Shown: positions 1 through 7,232 of the stretch, piece by piece
Position numbering within the stretch: position 1 is the stretch's first letter
Layout: every line of letters begins with the position of its first letter
NCBI RefSeq assembly: GCF_004519295.1
Contig: NZ_SOZH01000007.1
Location: forward strand, 62,001-126,000
Length of the DNA: 64,000 nt
Origin: Cellulosimicrobium funkei
Lineage (GTDB): Bacteria; Actinomycetota; Actinomycetes; Actinomycetales; Cellulomonadaceae
Direction of reading: 5' to 3'
The notes under the pieces: generated by a model
What the model saw: only the letters and a program-made list of their open reading frames with translations
What the model was told of the DNA's origin: nothing
Database searches by the model: none
Translations under genes and position numbers: made by a program

Positions 1-43
1 TTCATGCCCGCCGAGGTCTGGACACGTGCTCTACTCTTCCCGC

Positions 44-1798
44 ATGAGTGACAGCGCGGTCGACTCCTCCCCCACCTCTCCCACGATCGAGGACCCCGAG
101 GTCGTCGTCGTGGGGGCCGGGCTCTCCGGCCTCGTCGCGGCGACCGAGCTCACGGCCGCGGGTCGCCGGGTGGTCCTGCTCGACCAGGAACCGGCGGCGA
201 GCCTGGGCGGCCAGGCGTGGTGGTCGTTCGGCGGCCTGTTCCTCGTGGGCTCTCCCGAGCAGCGGCGCATGGGCGTCACGGACTCCGCCGAGCTCGCGTT
301 CGACGACTGGCTCGGGTCCGCGCAGTTCGCGCCCGGCGCGGACCGCGGCGAGGGACCCGACCGCCACGGCTACGCGTGGGCGCAGGGCTTCGTCGGCTTC
401 GCCGCCGGGGAGATGCGCGGCTGGCTGCACGACAAGGGCGTGCGGTGGTTCCCGCTCGTGCAGTGGGCGGAGCGCGGCGGGTACCCGGTGCGATCGGGCG
501 CCGACGGGTCCGCCGCCGGCGCGCACGGCAACTCCGTGCCCCGCTTCCACGTCACGTGGGGCACCGGCCCGGGCATCCTCGAGCCGTTCGTCCGCGCCGC
601 CCTGGACGCGCGCGCCGCGGGCCTGCTCGACGTCCGGTTCCGGCACCGGGTCACGTCGCTCGTCGTGACCGACGGCGCGGTGACGGGCGTGCGTGCGGAG
701 GTGCTCGCGCCGTCGGACGCCGGGCGCGGGGTGCCGTCGTCGCGCGACGTCGTCGGGGAGGTCGAGATCGCGGCGAGCGCCGTCGTCGTGACCTCGGGAG
801 GCATCGGCGCGAACCACGAGCTCGTGCGCTCCCGCTGGCCGCAGACGGCGGGCCGGCTCCCCGCCCGCATGCTGTCCGGCGTCCCCGACTCGACCGACGG
901 GCTCATGATCGGCGTCGCCGCCGACGCGGGCGCGGCCCTCGTGCACGAGGACCGCATGTGGCACTACCCGGAGGGGATCGCGAACCACTCGCCGGTGTGG
1001 ACGGACCACGGGATCCGCATCCTCCCCGGGCCGAGCTCGCTGTGGCTCGACGCCGACGGCAACCGGCTGCCCGCCCCGCTGTTCCCCGGCTTCGACGCCC
1101 TCGGCGCGCTCCAGCACGTCACCGAGCGCGGCGACGACCACTCCTGGTTCGTGCTCAACAAGGCGATCATGGAGTCGGAGTTCGCGCTGTCCGGCTCGGA
1201 GCAGAATCCCGACCTCACGGGCAAGGACGTGCGGCTCCTCGCCCAGCGGGTGCTGCCCGGCGCCGTCGGGCCGGTCGCACGGTTCGCCGAGCAGTCGCCG
1301 GAGTTCGTGTGGGCGGACACCCCCGAGGAGCTCGCCGCCCGGATGAACGCGCTCGTCGAGGCGACGCCGGGCTCGCGCGGGCACGTCGACCCGGCGGCCC
1401 TGGCGCGCGTCGTCCGCCTGCGCGACGAGCAGGTCCGCACGGGGCTGGGCAAGGACCCGCAGGTCGTCGCGACGGCGATGGCGCGCCGCTACCGCGTCGA
1501 CCGGCTCATCCGCGTGTCGCCGCCACGACCCCTGACGACGCCGAAGGACGGGCCGCTGCTCGCCGTCCGCCTCTCCGTGCTGACGCGCAAGACGCTCGGC
1601 GGCCTGTGGACGGACACCTCCGCGCGGGTCCTGCGCGCGGACGGGTCCGTGCTGCCCGGGCTCTGGGCCGCGGGCGAGGCGGCCGGGTTCGGCGGGGGCG
1701 GCGTGCACGGCCACCGCGCGCTCGAGGGGACGTTCCTCGGCGGGTGCCTCTACTCCGGCCGTGTCGCGGGCCGCGCGGTCGCCGCCGACCTGGGCTGA
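44..1798 (+). CDS. FAD-dependent oxidoreductase (FAD-binding dehydrogenase, COG3573-like)
   Basis: A 584-residue flavoprotein. Residues 18-50 form a Rossmann dinucleotide fold with GAGLSG at 24-29, followed by the acidic end of the second strand (LLDQE), as expected for FAD binding. The C-terminus carries a second FAD contact region with GEAAGFGGGGVHG and LEGTFLGG, typical of the fumarate reductase/ketosteroid dehydrogenase-like flavoproteins often annotated 'FAD-binding dehydrogenase'. No signal peptide or haem motif is visible, so it is probably cytosolic. The ATG at 44 was chosen over the in-frame GTG at 26 because the extra six residues are unremarkable. The substrate cannot be read from sequence. 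It is followed 20 nt later by an unrelated membrane protein on the same strand, so the two may be cotranscribed. Confidence 0.85.
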   Translation: MSDSAVDSSPTSPTIEDPEVVVVGAGLSGLVAATELTAAGRRVVLLDQEPAASLGGQAWWSFGGLFLVGSPEQRRMGVTDSAELAFDDWLGSAQFAPGADRGEGPDRHGYAWAQGFVGFAAGEMRGWLHDKGVRWFPLVQWAERGGYPVRSGADGSAAGAHGNSVPRFHVTWGTGPGILEPFVRAALDARAAGLLDVRFRHRVTSLVVTDGAVTGVRAEVLAPSDAGRGVPSSRDVVGEVEIAASAVVVTSGGIGANHELVRSRWPQTAGRLPARMLSGVPDSTDGLMIGVAADAGAALVHEDRMWHYPEGIANHSPVWTDHGIRILPGPSSLWLDADGNRLPAPLFPGFDALGALQHVTERGDDHSWFVLNKAIMESEFALSGSEQNPDLTGKDVRLLAQRVLPGAVGPVARFAEQSPEFVWADTPEELAARMNALVEATPGSRGHVDPAALARVVRLRDEQVRTGLGKDPQVVATAMARRYRVDRLIRVSPPRPLTTPKDGPLLAVRLSVLTRKTLGGLWTDTSARVLRADGSVLPGLWAAGEAAGFGGGGVHGHRALEGTFLGGCLYSGRVAGRAVAADLG

Positions 1799-1818
1799 CC
1801 CGGGTAGGGTCGGCGACC

Positions 1819-2994
1819 ATGACCGTGCCCGACGACGCGTCCCCGGCCCCCGCGCCCGGCGCCCCCGCGGCGGTCGACCACCTCGACGTCCCCGCGTGCG
1901 AGCGCCTGTTCCGCCGCAACGGTCTCCCGCTGCTCGTCGAGGGGCACTCGCTCGACCGCGACGTGTTCGGGCGGTCGGCGCCGTTCCTGCTCGTCGTGCT
2001 GCTCGCCGAGCTCTCCGGCGCGGTGCGCTCGGGCTGGCCCGCGTGGGCGAACGCGCTCGCGCTCCTCGGCGCAGCGGCCCTCGTCGCGGCCGCGTACGCG
2101 GGGCTCAACGTGGTGCGCGGTCGGCCGTGGTCCACGCTCCCCCAGTCCGTCGGCGTCCCTGAGCTCGCGTTCTTCGTGCTCGTGCCCGCCCTGCTGCCGG
2201 TCGTGTTCGGCGGGCAGTGGGGCGACGCCCTGCTCACCGTCGTCGGCAACCTCGTGCTGCTCGGGGTCGTGCGGGTCGTCGTCGGGTACGGCGTGCTGTC
2301 GTCGCTGTGGTGGGGGCTCGCGCGCGTCACCGACGAGCTCGGCGCCGCCCTGCTGCGGCTCGTGCGCCTGCTGCCGCTGCTGCTCGTGTTCTCCCTCGTG
2401 CTCTTCTACAACGCCGAGGTGTGGCAGGTGTTCGACCGCACGCACGGCGTCGCCGACCTCGTGCTCGGCGCGTTCTTCGCGCTGCTCGTCGTGCTGTTCG
2501 TCGGGCTGCGCTCGCCCGCGGAGGCGCGCGAGGCGCTCGCGGAGACCGCCGCCCGCCACCCCGGGCACGAGCGCGCGGCGCGCTTCAGCCGCGGCCAGAC
2601 GGCGAACCTCGCGACGATGATCGCGACGAGCCAGCTCCTCCAGGTCCTCGTCGTGAGCCTCGGCATGGGCGTGTTCTTCATGGCGCTCGGCACGCTCACG
2701 GTGACCCCCGAGGTCATGGCGCTGTGGGACGTCGACGGCGGCACCTGGCAGCGCACGCTCTCGCTCGTCGGCGGGGGTGGCGTCGGCGGCGCGGACCTCG
2801 TCGTGACGCAGACCCTGCTACGCGTCTCCGTCGCGATCGCGACCTTCACCGGCCTCTACTACGCGATCTCCGTGCAGGTCGACGCCGTGTACCGCGAGGA
2901 GTTCGTGGACGGCATCGAGACCCAGCTCGCCGACGTGCTGCGCGCGCGCTCGCGCTACCTCGACCTCCTCGCCCCACCCCCGCCCGCGAGATAG
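1819..2994 (+). CDS. Polytopic membrane protein of unknown function
   Basis: A 391-residue protein with roughly eight hydrophobic segments. Examples are PFLLVVLLAEL, a long pair around ELAFFVLVPALLPVVFGG, LLPLLLVFSLVLFYNAEVW and a C-terminal pair ending GLYYAI. The N-terminal ~45 residues are Ala/Pro-rich and soluble. I do not recognise a family or catalytic motif. The start is the first ATG in the frame after the upstream stop; the frame is open further upstream but there overlaps the flavoprotein gene. The TAG stop (2992-2994) lies inside the first copy of a 21-bp tandem repeat, so the last residues (PPPAR) come from the repeat edge. Function is unknown. Confidence 0.75.
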   Translation: MTVPDDASPAPAPGAPAAVDHLDVPACERLFRRNGLPLLVEGHSLDRDVFGRSAPFLLVVLLAELSGAVRSGWPAWANALALLGAAALVAAAYAGLNVVRGRPWSTLPQSVGVPELAFFVLVPALLPVVFGGQWGDALLTVVGNLVLLGVVRVVVGYGVLSSLWWGLARVTDELGAALLRLVRLLPLLLVFSLVLFYNAEVWQVFDRTHGVADLVLGAFFALLVVLFVGLRSPAEAREALAETAARHPGHERAARFSRGQTANLATMIATSQLLQVLVVSLGMGVFFMALGTLTVTPEVMALWDVDGGTWQRTLSLVGGGGVGGADLVVTQTLLRVSVAIATFTGLYYAISVQVDAVYREEFVDGIETQLADVLRARSRYLDLLAPPPPAR

Positions 2995-3046
2995 AGGCCA
3001 GGTAGTCCGAGATAGAGGCCAGGTACGCCGGAGTAGAGGCCAGGTA
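2988..3046 (+). repeat. 21-bp tandem repeat, plus-strand copies (array A), holding the stop codon
   Basis: Three tandem copies with exact 21-bp period. The core TAGAGGCCAGGTA begins at 2992, 3013 and 3034. The first TAG is the stop codon of the membrane protein. The other two lie in the same frame, giving three in-frame TAGs. The same family recurs after glgP and glgB and, in opposite orientation, at the end of the convergent gene next door. Confidence 0.85.
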
Positions 3047-3059
3047 CACGACCATTCCT

Positions 3060-3088
3060 CTACCACGACGGACCAGGGCTCTACCTCG
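3060..3088 (-). repeat. 21-bp repeat, minus-strand copies (array A'), holding the stop of the convergent gene
   Basis: On the minus strand CGAGGTAGAGCCCTGGT begins at 3088. Its TAG (3083-3081) is the stop of the AbiEi-like gene. A decayed copy follows with an in-frame TAG at 3062-3060, exactly 21 bp downstream. The two converging genes therefore both end in the same repeat family, meeting tail to tail over about 100 bp. Confidence 0.75.
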
Positions 3089-4130
3089 GCGAGGAAGGTC
3101 GCGAGCTGTCTGCGCGGCGTCGGAGCGCGAGGCGACGCGACTCCGCGAGACGACAGCCGACCGCCACCGGGTCGCCCAGGTCCTCCCAGGTGAAGCGCAC
3201 GACCGTCCAGCCCGCTGCCACGAGCGCCGCCTCGCGGGCTTCCTGCGCGCGCCGGACGTCTGCCGGGTCCCCGTACGCCCCGCCGGAGTACTTCACCGCC
3301 CCGTCGAACTCGATCACCAGCCGGGCGTCGAGCCAGGCCAGGTCGACGACGTACCTCCCGCGCGACGTCAGGACCGGTACCTGCGGGCGAGGCGCGGGCA
3401 GACCGCCGAGCACGGCCGCGAGCCGCACGAGCGTCTCTCCCGGGGACTCCGACCTCGGGTCCGCGAGCTCGAGAGCACGGCGCGCCCGCACGACGCCGCG
3501 CTTGCCGCGTGACTCCTCGACGATCGAGTCGACCACGTCCCGGTCCGCACCCAGGCGCAACGCGGAGTCCACCACGACGAGGCTGCGCTCGAGCGGCAGC
3601 GACCGCGCACAGTCGACGAGGGTGCGCTCGATGCTGGTGACAGGGACGCCGTCGAGGACCGCGCGGTCACGGACCGGTAGATCGGTCCAGTGCCGTCGCA
3701 CGGCAGCGTCCCGCTCTCTCGTCACGTTCGGGTGGCCGAGCTGGGTCAGGTGCGCGAACGGCGGGAGCCGCCAGGTCCAGCAGCCCCAGAGCAGAGCCGC
3801 GGTGTCGTGGCTCACCCAGAACGGCGTCACGAGCCGGTCGACCAGTCCGCGCACCTCGCCGAGCAGCCACTCCTCGCGCTCCGACGGCGCGGAGTGCGCC
3901 GAGGGGAGGTAGACGCCGCGCCGTACCCGCACGAGCTCACCGGCGCGTGCTCGCGCTGCCAGCTCCGCGCGGCGTCGACGGACGTAGGGCACAGCAGGCG
4001 GAACCCTCCGAGGCCCGTTGCTGTCCGCGGTGTAGCGACCGGAGGGGCGGGTCGGGACCGGACCGGCCCCGAGCCTGCGCCGTGCTGCTGGGTCGTGGCT
4101 GGTCGGGAAGCTGCCCGTCGTCTCGTCCAT
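3081..4130 (-). CDS. AbiEi-like antitoxin-domain protein with C-terminal DUF559/Vsr-like nuclease fold
   Basis: A 349-residue protein of a type common in actinobacteria. The N-terminal half (about 45-175) resembles the AbiEi family: an Arg-rich winged-helix-like region with GELVRVRRGVYLP at 64-76 and the 'SIERTLVDCAR' stretch at 166-176. The C-terminal ~100 residues look like the DUF559 PD-(D/E)XK fold: VVDLAW with D263, VIEFDG with E274, then E300 and AAGWTVVRFTWEDL. Nuclease or DNA-binding activity is inferred from the family only, and no AbiEii-type toxin gene is adjacent. The ATG at 4130 is preferred; the open frame extends to 4373 but that part is low complexity and overlaps repeats. The stop codon is part of a 21-bp repeat. 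Confidence 0.75.
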   Translation of the reverse strand: MDETTGSFPTSHDPAARRRLGAGPVPTRPSGRYTADSNGPRRVPPAVPYVRRRRAELAARARAGELVRVRRGVYLPSAHSAPSEREEWLLGEVRGLVDRLVTPFWVSHDTAALLWGCWTWRLPPFAHLTQLGHPNVTRERDAAVRRHWTDLPVRDRAVLDGVPVTSIERTLVDCARSLPLERSLVVVDSALRLGADRDVVDSIVEESRGKRGVVRARRALELADPRSESPGETLVRLAAVLGGLPAPRPQVPVLTSRGRYVVDLAWLDARLVIEFDGAVKYSGGAYGDPADVRRAQEAREAALVAAGWTVVRFTWEDLGDPVAVGCRLAESRRLALRRRADSSRPSSPR

Positions 4131-4251
4131 CGGCCCAGCGTGCCGGTCGTCACCCCGTCGCGGGGCGAGTACGGCAGATCTGTGGATGACGAAGGCGCCG
4201 CCCCTGCACGACGGTCCGCCGCCGTCGACCTCCGTCCATGGACGGGCGAGC

Positions 4252-4287
4252 CGAGAGGGCCTGGCCGACGACGGCCAGGCCCTCTCG
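4252..4287 (-). terminator. Perfect 16-bp hairpin downstream of glgP
   Basis: The arms 4252-4267 and 4272-4287 are perfect inverted complements around an ACGA tetraloop. The hairpin lies 170 bp past the glgP stop and beyond the repeat array. There is no U-tract, so termination may be intrinsic-like or Rho-assisted. Confidence 0.55.
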
Positions 4288-4315
4288 CCATCGCATGACG
4301 CAGCCGCCTCACGCG

Positions 4316-4447
4316 ACCGCACCTCTACCTCGCGCGACCAGGGCGCTACCTCGGCGCTACCTCGCGCGGCCACGTCTCCACTTCGCGTGACCTCGGCTCT
4401 ACCTCGCGCGACCAGGGTTCTACCTCGCGAGGGGAGGCTCTACCTCG
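4316..4447 (-). repeat. 21-bp repeat array B downstream of glgP
   Basis: On the plus strand CTACCTCG occurs at 4325, 4346, 4357, 4399, 4420 and 4440. The spacings are 21, 11, 42, 21 and 20 bp, so the period is about 21 with one decayed unit near 4378. On the minus strand, the glgP sense, each unit reads CGAGGTAGA followed by a variable CC-rich part. These TAGs are not in the glgP frame (offset 17 from its TGA). Confidence 0.8.
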
Positions 4448-4456
4448 GTGGGGGTG

Positions 4457-7069
4457 TCAGGCGTTGGTGACGAGGCCCAGCTCGGCGACGCTCGGGAGGC
4501 CGTCGTGGGTCGGGACGACGCGGACGGTGTAGCCGAACGGTCCGGACGCGTCGAGCACGACCTCGCCCGCGAACGCGTAGCGGCCGGCCTCGTACGTCTC
4601 GGCCAGCGCGAGCGGCTCGGCCGTGAACTCCTCGATGACGTCGGCCTCGCTGACGCGCCCGTGCACGACCTGCACCTGGACGTCCTCGGGGCGCAGGTCG
4701 CCGAGCGACACGTACGCGCGGACCGTGAGGCGGTCGCCGACCTGCGGCACCTCGCCGATGCCGGCCGAGTCGACGTGGTCGACGCGCACGCGCGACCAGC
4801 CGTCGCGCACGGCGTGCTTCCACTGCGCGAGCTCTCGGGCGGGTGCGAGCCCGTCGGCGGCCAGCGCGCGCCCGGCCGCGGCGGCCGGGGCGTACAGGCG
4901 CGTGACGTACTCGCCGACCATGCGCGTCGCCTGGACCTTGGGGCCGAGCGTCGCGAGCGTGTGCCGCACCATCTCGAGCCACCGGCCGGGCACGCCGTCG
5001 GCGTCGCGGTCGTAGAAGCGGGGCGCGACCTGCTGCTCGACGAGGTCGTAGAGCGCGGCGGCCTCGAGGTCGTCGCGACGGTCCGCGTCCTCGACGCCGT
5101 CGGCGGTCGGGATGGCCCAGCCGTTCTCGCCGTCGTACCACTCGTCCCACCACCCGTCGAGGATCGACAGGTTGAGGCCGCCGTTGAGGGCCGACTTCAT
5201 GCCCGACGTCCCAGACGCCTCGAGCGGGCGCAGCGGGTTGTTGAGCCAGACGTCGCAGCCCGGGTAGAGCGACTGCGCCATGGCGATGTCGTAGTTGGGC
5301 AGGAAGACGATGCGGTGCCGCACCTCGGGGTCGTCCGTGAAGCGCACGAGCTGCTGGATGAGCCGCTTGCCCTGGTCGTCCGCGGGGTGCGACTTGCCCG
5401 CCACGACGAGCTGGACCGGTCGCTCGGGGTGCAGCAGCAGCGCCTTGAGCCGCTCCGGGTCGCGGAGCATGAGCGTGAGCCGCTTGTACGTGGGGACGCG
5501 GCGCGCGAACCCGATGGTGAGGACGTCGGGCGAGAGGACGTCGTCGACCCAGCCGAGCTCCGCCGGGGTCGCGCCGCGCTCGCGCCAGGACTTGCGCACG
5601 CGGCGGCGCGCCTCGTCGACGAGCCGGCCGCGCATCTCGCGGCGGATCCCCCAGAGCTCGCCGTCGCCGACGGCGCCCTCCCCGCCGCCGCGCAGCCAGC
5701 GCGACGACGCGTGCTCGGCCGTGAGCTCGTCGAGCCCGAGCCGCTCGGCCTCGAGGGCCGCGAGCGCCGGGTCGACCCACGTGGGCGAGTGGACGCCGTT
5801 CGTCACCGAGGTGATCGGGACCTCGCGGGCGTCGAAGCCCGGCCACAGGCCCTCGAACATGCCGCGCGACACCTCGCCGTGCAGGAGGGAGACGCCGTTC
5901 GCCCGCCCGCCGAGGCGCAGGCCCATGACGGCCATGTTGAACACGGTCGGGTCGCCGCCGTCGTAGTCCTCGGCCCCGAGGGCGAGGACGCGCTCGACGG
6001 GCAGGCCGTCGACCGCCATGTCGCCGCCGAAGTACTGCGTGACGAGGTCGCGGCCGAACCGGTCGATGCCGGCGGGCACGGGCGTGTGCGTCGTGAAGAC
6101 CGTCGCGGCGCGGACGGCCTCGAGCGCCGCGTCGAACGTGAGGCCCTGCTCGACGAGCTCACGGATGCGCTCGACGCCGAGGAACCCCGCGTGGCCCTCG
6201 TTGGTGTGGTAGACCTCCGGCTCGGGCGCGCCGGTGAGGCGCGACCACAGGCGCAGCGCGCGCACGCCGCCGACGCCGAGCAGCAGCTCCTGCTGGAGGC
6301 GGTGCTCGCCGCCGCCGCCGTAGAGGCGGTCGGTCACCTTGCGCGCGGCCTCGTCGTTGCCGGGCACGTTCGAGTCGAGCAGGAGCAGCGGCACGCGGCC
6401 GACGGCCGCGACCCACACGTGCGCGTGGAGCGTGCGGCCCCCGGGCAGGGCGAGCGAGACGCGCGCGGGCGTGCCGTCGTCGTCGCGCAGGAGGGTGAGC
6501 GGCAGGCCGTCCGGGTCGAGGAGCGGGTACGTCTCGACCTGCCAGCCGTCGCGCGTGAGCGACTGCTTGAAGTATCCGGCGCCGTAGAGGAGCCCGACGC
6601 CGACGATCGGCACGCCGAGGTCGCTCGCGCTCTTGAGGTGGTCGCCGGCGAGGATGCCGAGGCCGCCGGAGTACTGGGGCAGCACGGACGTGATGCCGAA
6701 CTCGGGCGAGAAGTACGCGATCGCGGCCGGGAGGGAGCCACCGCCCTCCGACGCCTCCGACACCTCCGCGGCACGCTGCTGGTACCACAGCGCGTCGTCG
6801 AGGTAGTGGCGCAGGTCGGCCGCCGCGGCCCGCACGCGCTCGACGAACGCGCCGTCGGCGGCGAGCTCCGCGAGACGCTCGGGACCGAGCGCACCGAGCA
6901 GCGCGACGGGGTCGCCGTGGACCGCCGCCCACGTCTCGGGGTCGATACCGGCGAACAGGTCGCGCGTGGGCGCGTGCCAGGACCAGCGCAGGTTGTGCGC
7001 GAGCTCGTCCAGGTCGCGCAGCTCGGCGGGCAGCAGGGTGCGGACGGTGAACCGTCGGATGGCTCTCAC
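4457..7069 (-). CDS. glgP: Alpha-glucan phosphorylase (GT35)
   Basis: An 870-residue glycogen/maltodextrin phosphorylase that releases glucose-1-phosphate from the ends of alpha-1,4-glucan using pyridoxal phosphate. The N-terminus AIRRFTVRTLLP...LAHNLRWSWH is the signature of the short actinobacterial GlgP subfamily. The PLP lysine is K625 in SGTSGMKSALNGG, followed by NLSILDGWWDE. The GTG at 7069 fits the family start; an upstream in-frame ATG at 7138 would add 23 unrelated residues that run into the divergent promoter. It is transcribed away from glgE-treS-mak-glgB, so the degrading enzyme faces the synthetic cluster across a 163-bp shared control region. The 3' end carries repeat array B. 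Confidence 0.95.
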   Translation of the reverse strand: MRAIRRFTVRTLLPAELRDLDELAHNLRWSWHAPTRDLFAGIDPETWAAVHGDPVALLGALGPERLAELAADGAFVERVRAAAADLRHYLDDALWYQQRAAEVSEASEGGGSLPAAIAYFSPEFGITSVLPQYSGGLGILAGDHLKSASDLGVPIVGVGLLYGAGYFKQSLTRDGWQVETYPLLDPDGLPLTLLRDDDGTPARVSLALPGGRTLHAHVWVAAVGRVPLLLLDSNVPGNDEAARKVTDRLYGGGGEHRLQQELLLGVGGVRALRLWSRLTGAPEPEVYHTNEGHAGFLGVERIRELVEQGLTFDAALEAVRAATVFTTHTPVPAGIDRFGRDLVTQYFGGDMAVDGLPVERVLALGAEDYDGGDPTVFNMAVMGLRLGGRANGVSLLHGEVSRGMFEGLWPGFDAREVPITSVTNGVHSPTWVDPALAALEAERLGLDELTAEHASSRWLRGGGEGAVGDGELWGIRREMRGRLVDEARRRVRKSWRERGATPAELGWVDDVLSPDVLTIGFARRVPTYKRLTLMLRDPERLKALLLHPERPVQLVVAGKSHPADDQGKRLIQQLVRFTDDPEVRHRIVFLPNYDIAMAQSLYPGCDVWLNNPLRPLEASGTSGMKSALNGGLNLSILDGWWDEWYDGENGWAIPTADGVEDADRRDDLEAAALYDLVEQQVAPRFYDRDADGVPGRWLEMVRHTLATLGPKVQATRMVGEYVTRLYAPAAAAGRALAADGLAPARELAQWKHAVRDGWSRVRVDHVDSAGIGEVPQVGDRLTVRAYVSLGDLRPEDVQVQVVHGRVSEADVIEEFTAEPLALAETYEAGRYAFAGEVVLDASGPFGYTVRVVPTHDGLPSVAELGLVTNA

Positions 7070-7137
7070 GGGGACGAGACTACGCAGCCTGGCGCCGGTG
7101 CACACCCCCGCGCCGCAACCTGTGTGTAACGCTTGCA

Positions 7138-7147
7138 TGAAATTTCA
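7138..7147. promoter_or_regulatory. Palindrome in the glgP/glgE divergent promoter region
   Basis: TGAAATTTCA is a perfect 10-bp palindrome preceded by AACGCTTGCA. It is one of the few AT-rich patches in the 163 bp between divergent glgP and glgE. It could be a regulator site or lie between the two promoters. No regulator is assigned. Confidence 0.3.
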
Positions 7148-7232
7148 CCCGGCTATCGTGCGCGACCCGTGCGCGACGCGCCGACCCCTCCCCCAGGTGC
7201 CTGGCCCCCGCGCCCCTCGATACGTTGTGCGT

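Larger units (their letters stand above)
4131..4456. other. Gene-free stretch with a hairpin and a 21-bp repeat array
   Basis: This 326-bp gap lies between the start of the AbiEi-like gene and the stop of glgP, both on the minus strand. It holds a perfect 16-bp hairpin at 4252-4287 and, next to glgP, a repeat array (4316-4447). The left ~120 bp should contain the promoter of the AbiEi-like gene, but no convincing -35/-10 pair was found. Confidence 0.7.

Noticed and set aside
217-2994. A 925-codon open frame spanning two genes on the plus strand
   Set aside because: Only the part from 1819 has normal protein composition; upstream it is an Arg/Ala/Pro-rich shadow of the flavoprotein gene, an effect of high GC.
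2988-3088. Possible CRISPR array
   Set aside because: The 21-bp units are direct tandem copies without unique spacers, and no cas genes are present. The same applies to the arrays at 4.4 and 15.1 kb.
4186-4470. Short plus-strand frame through repeat array B
   Set aside because: Its sequence is only translated repeats, antisense to the glgP 3' end, with no homology that I recognise.
4448-7129. An 893-codon open frame antisense to glgP
   Set aside because: It mirrors glgP exactly, has Arg/Val/Glu-skewed composition and no family motifs.
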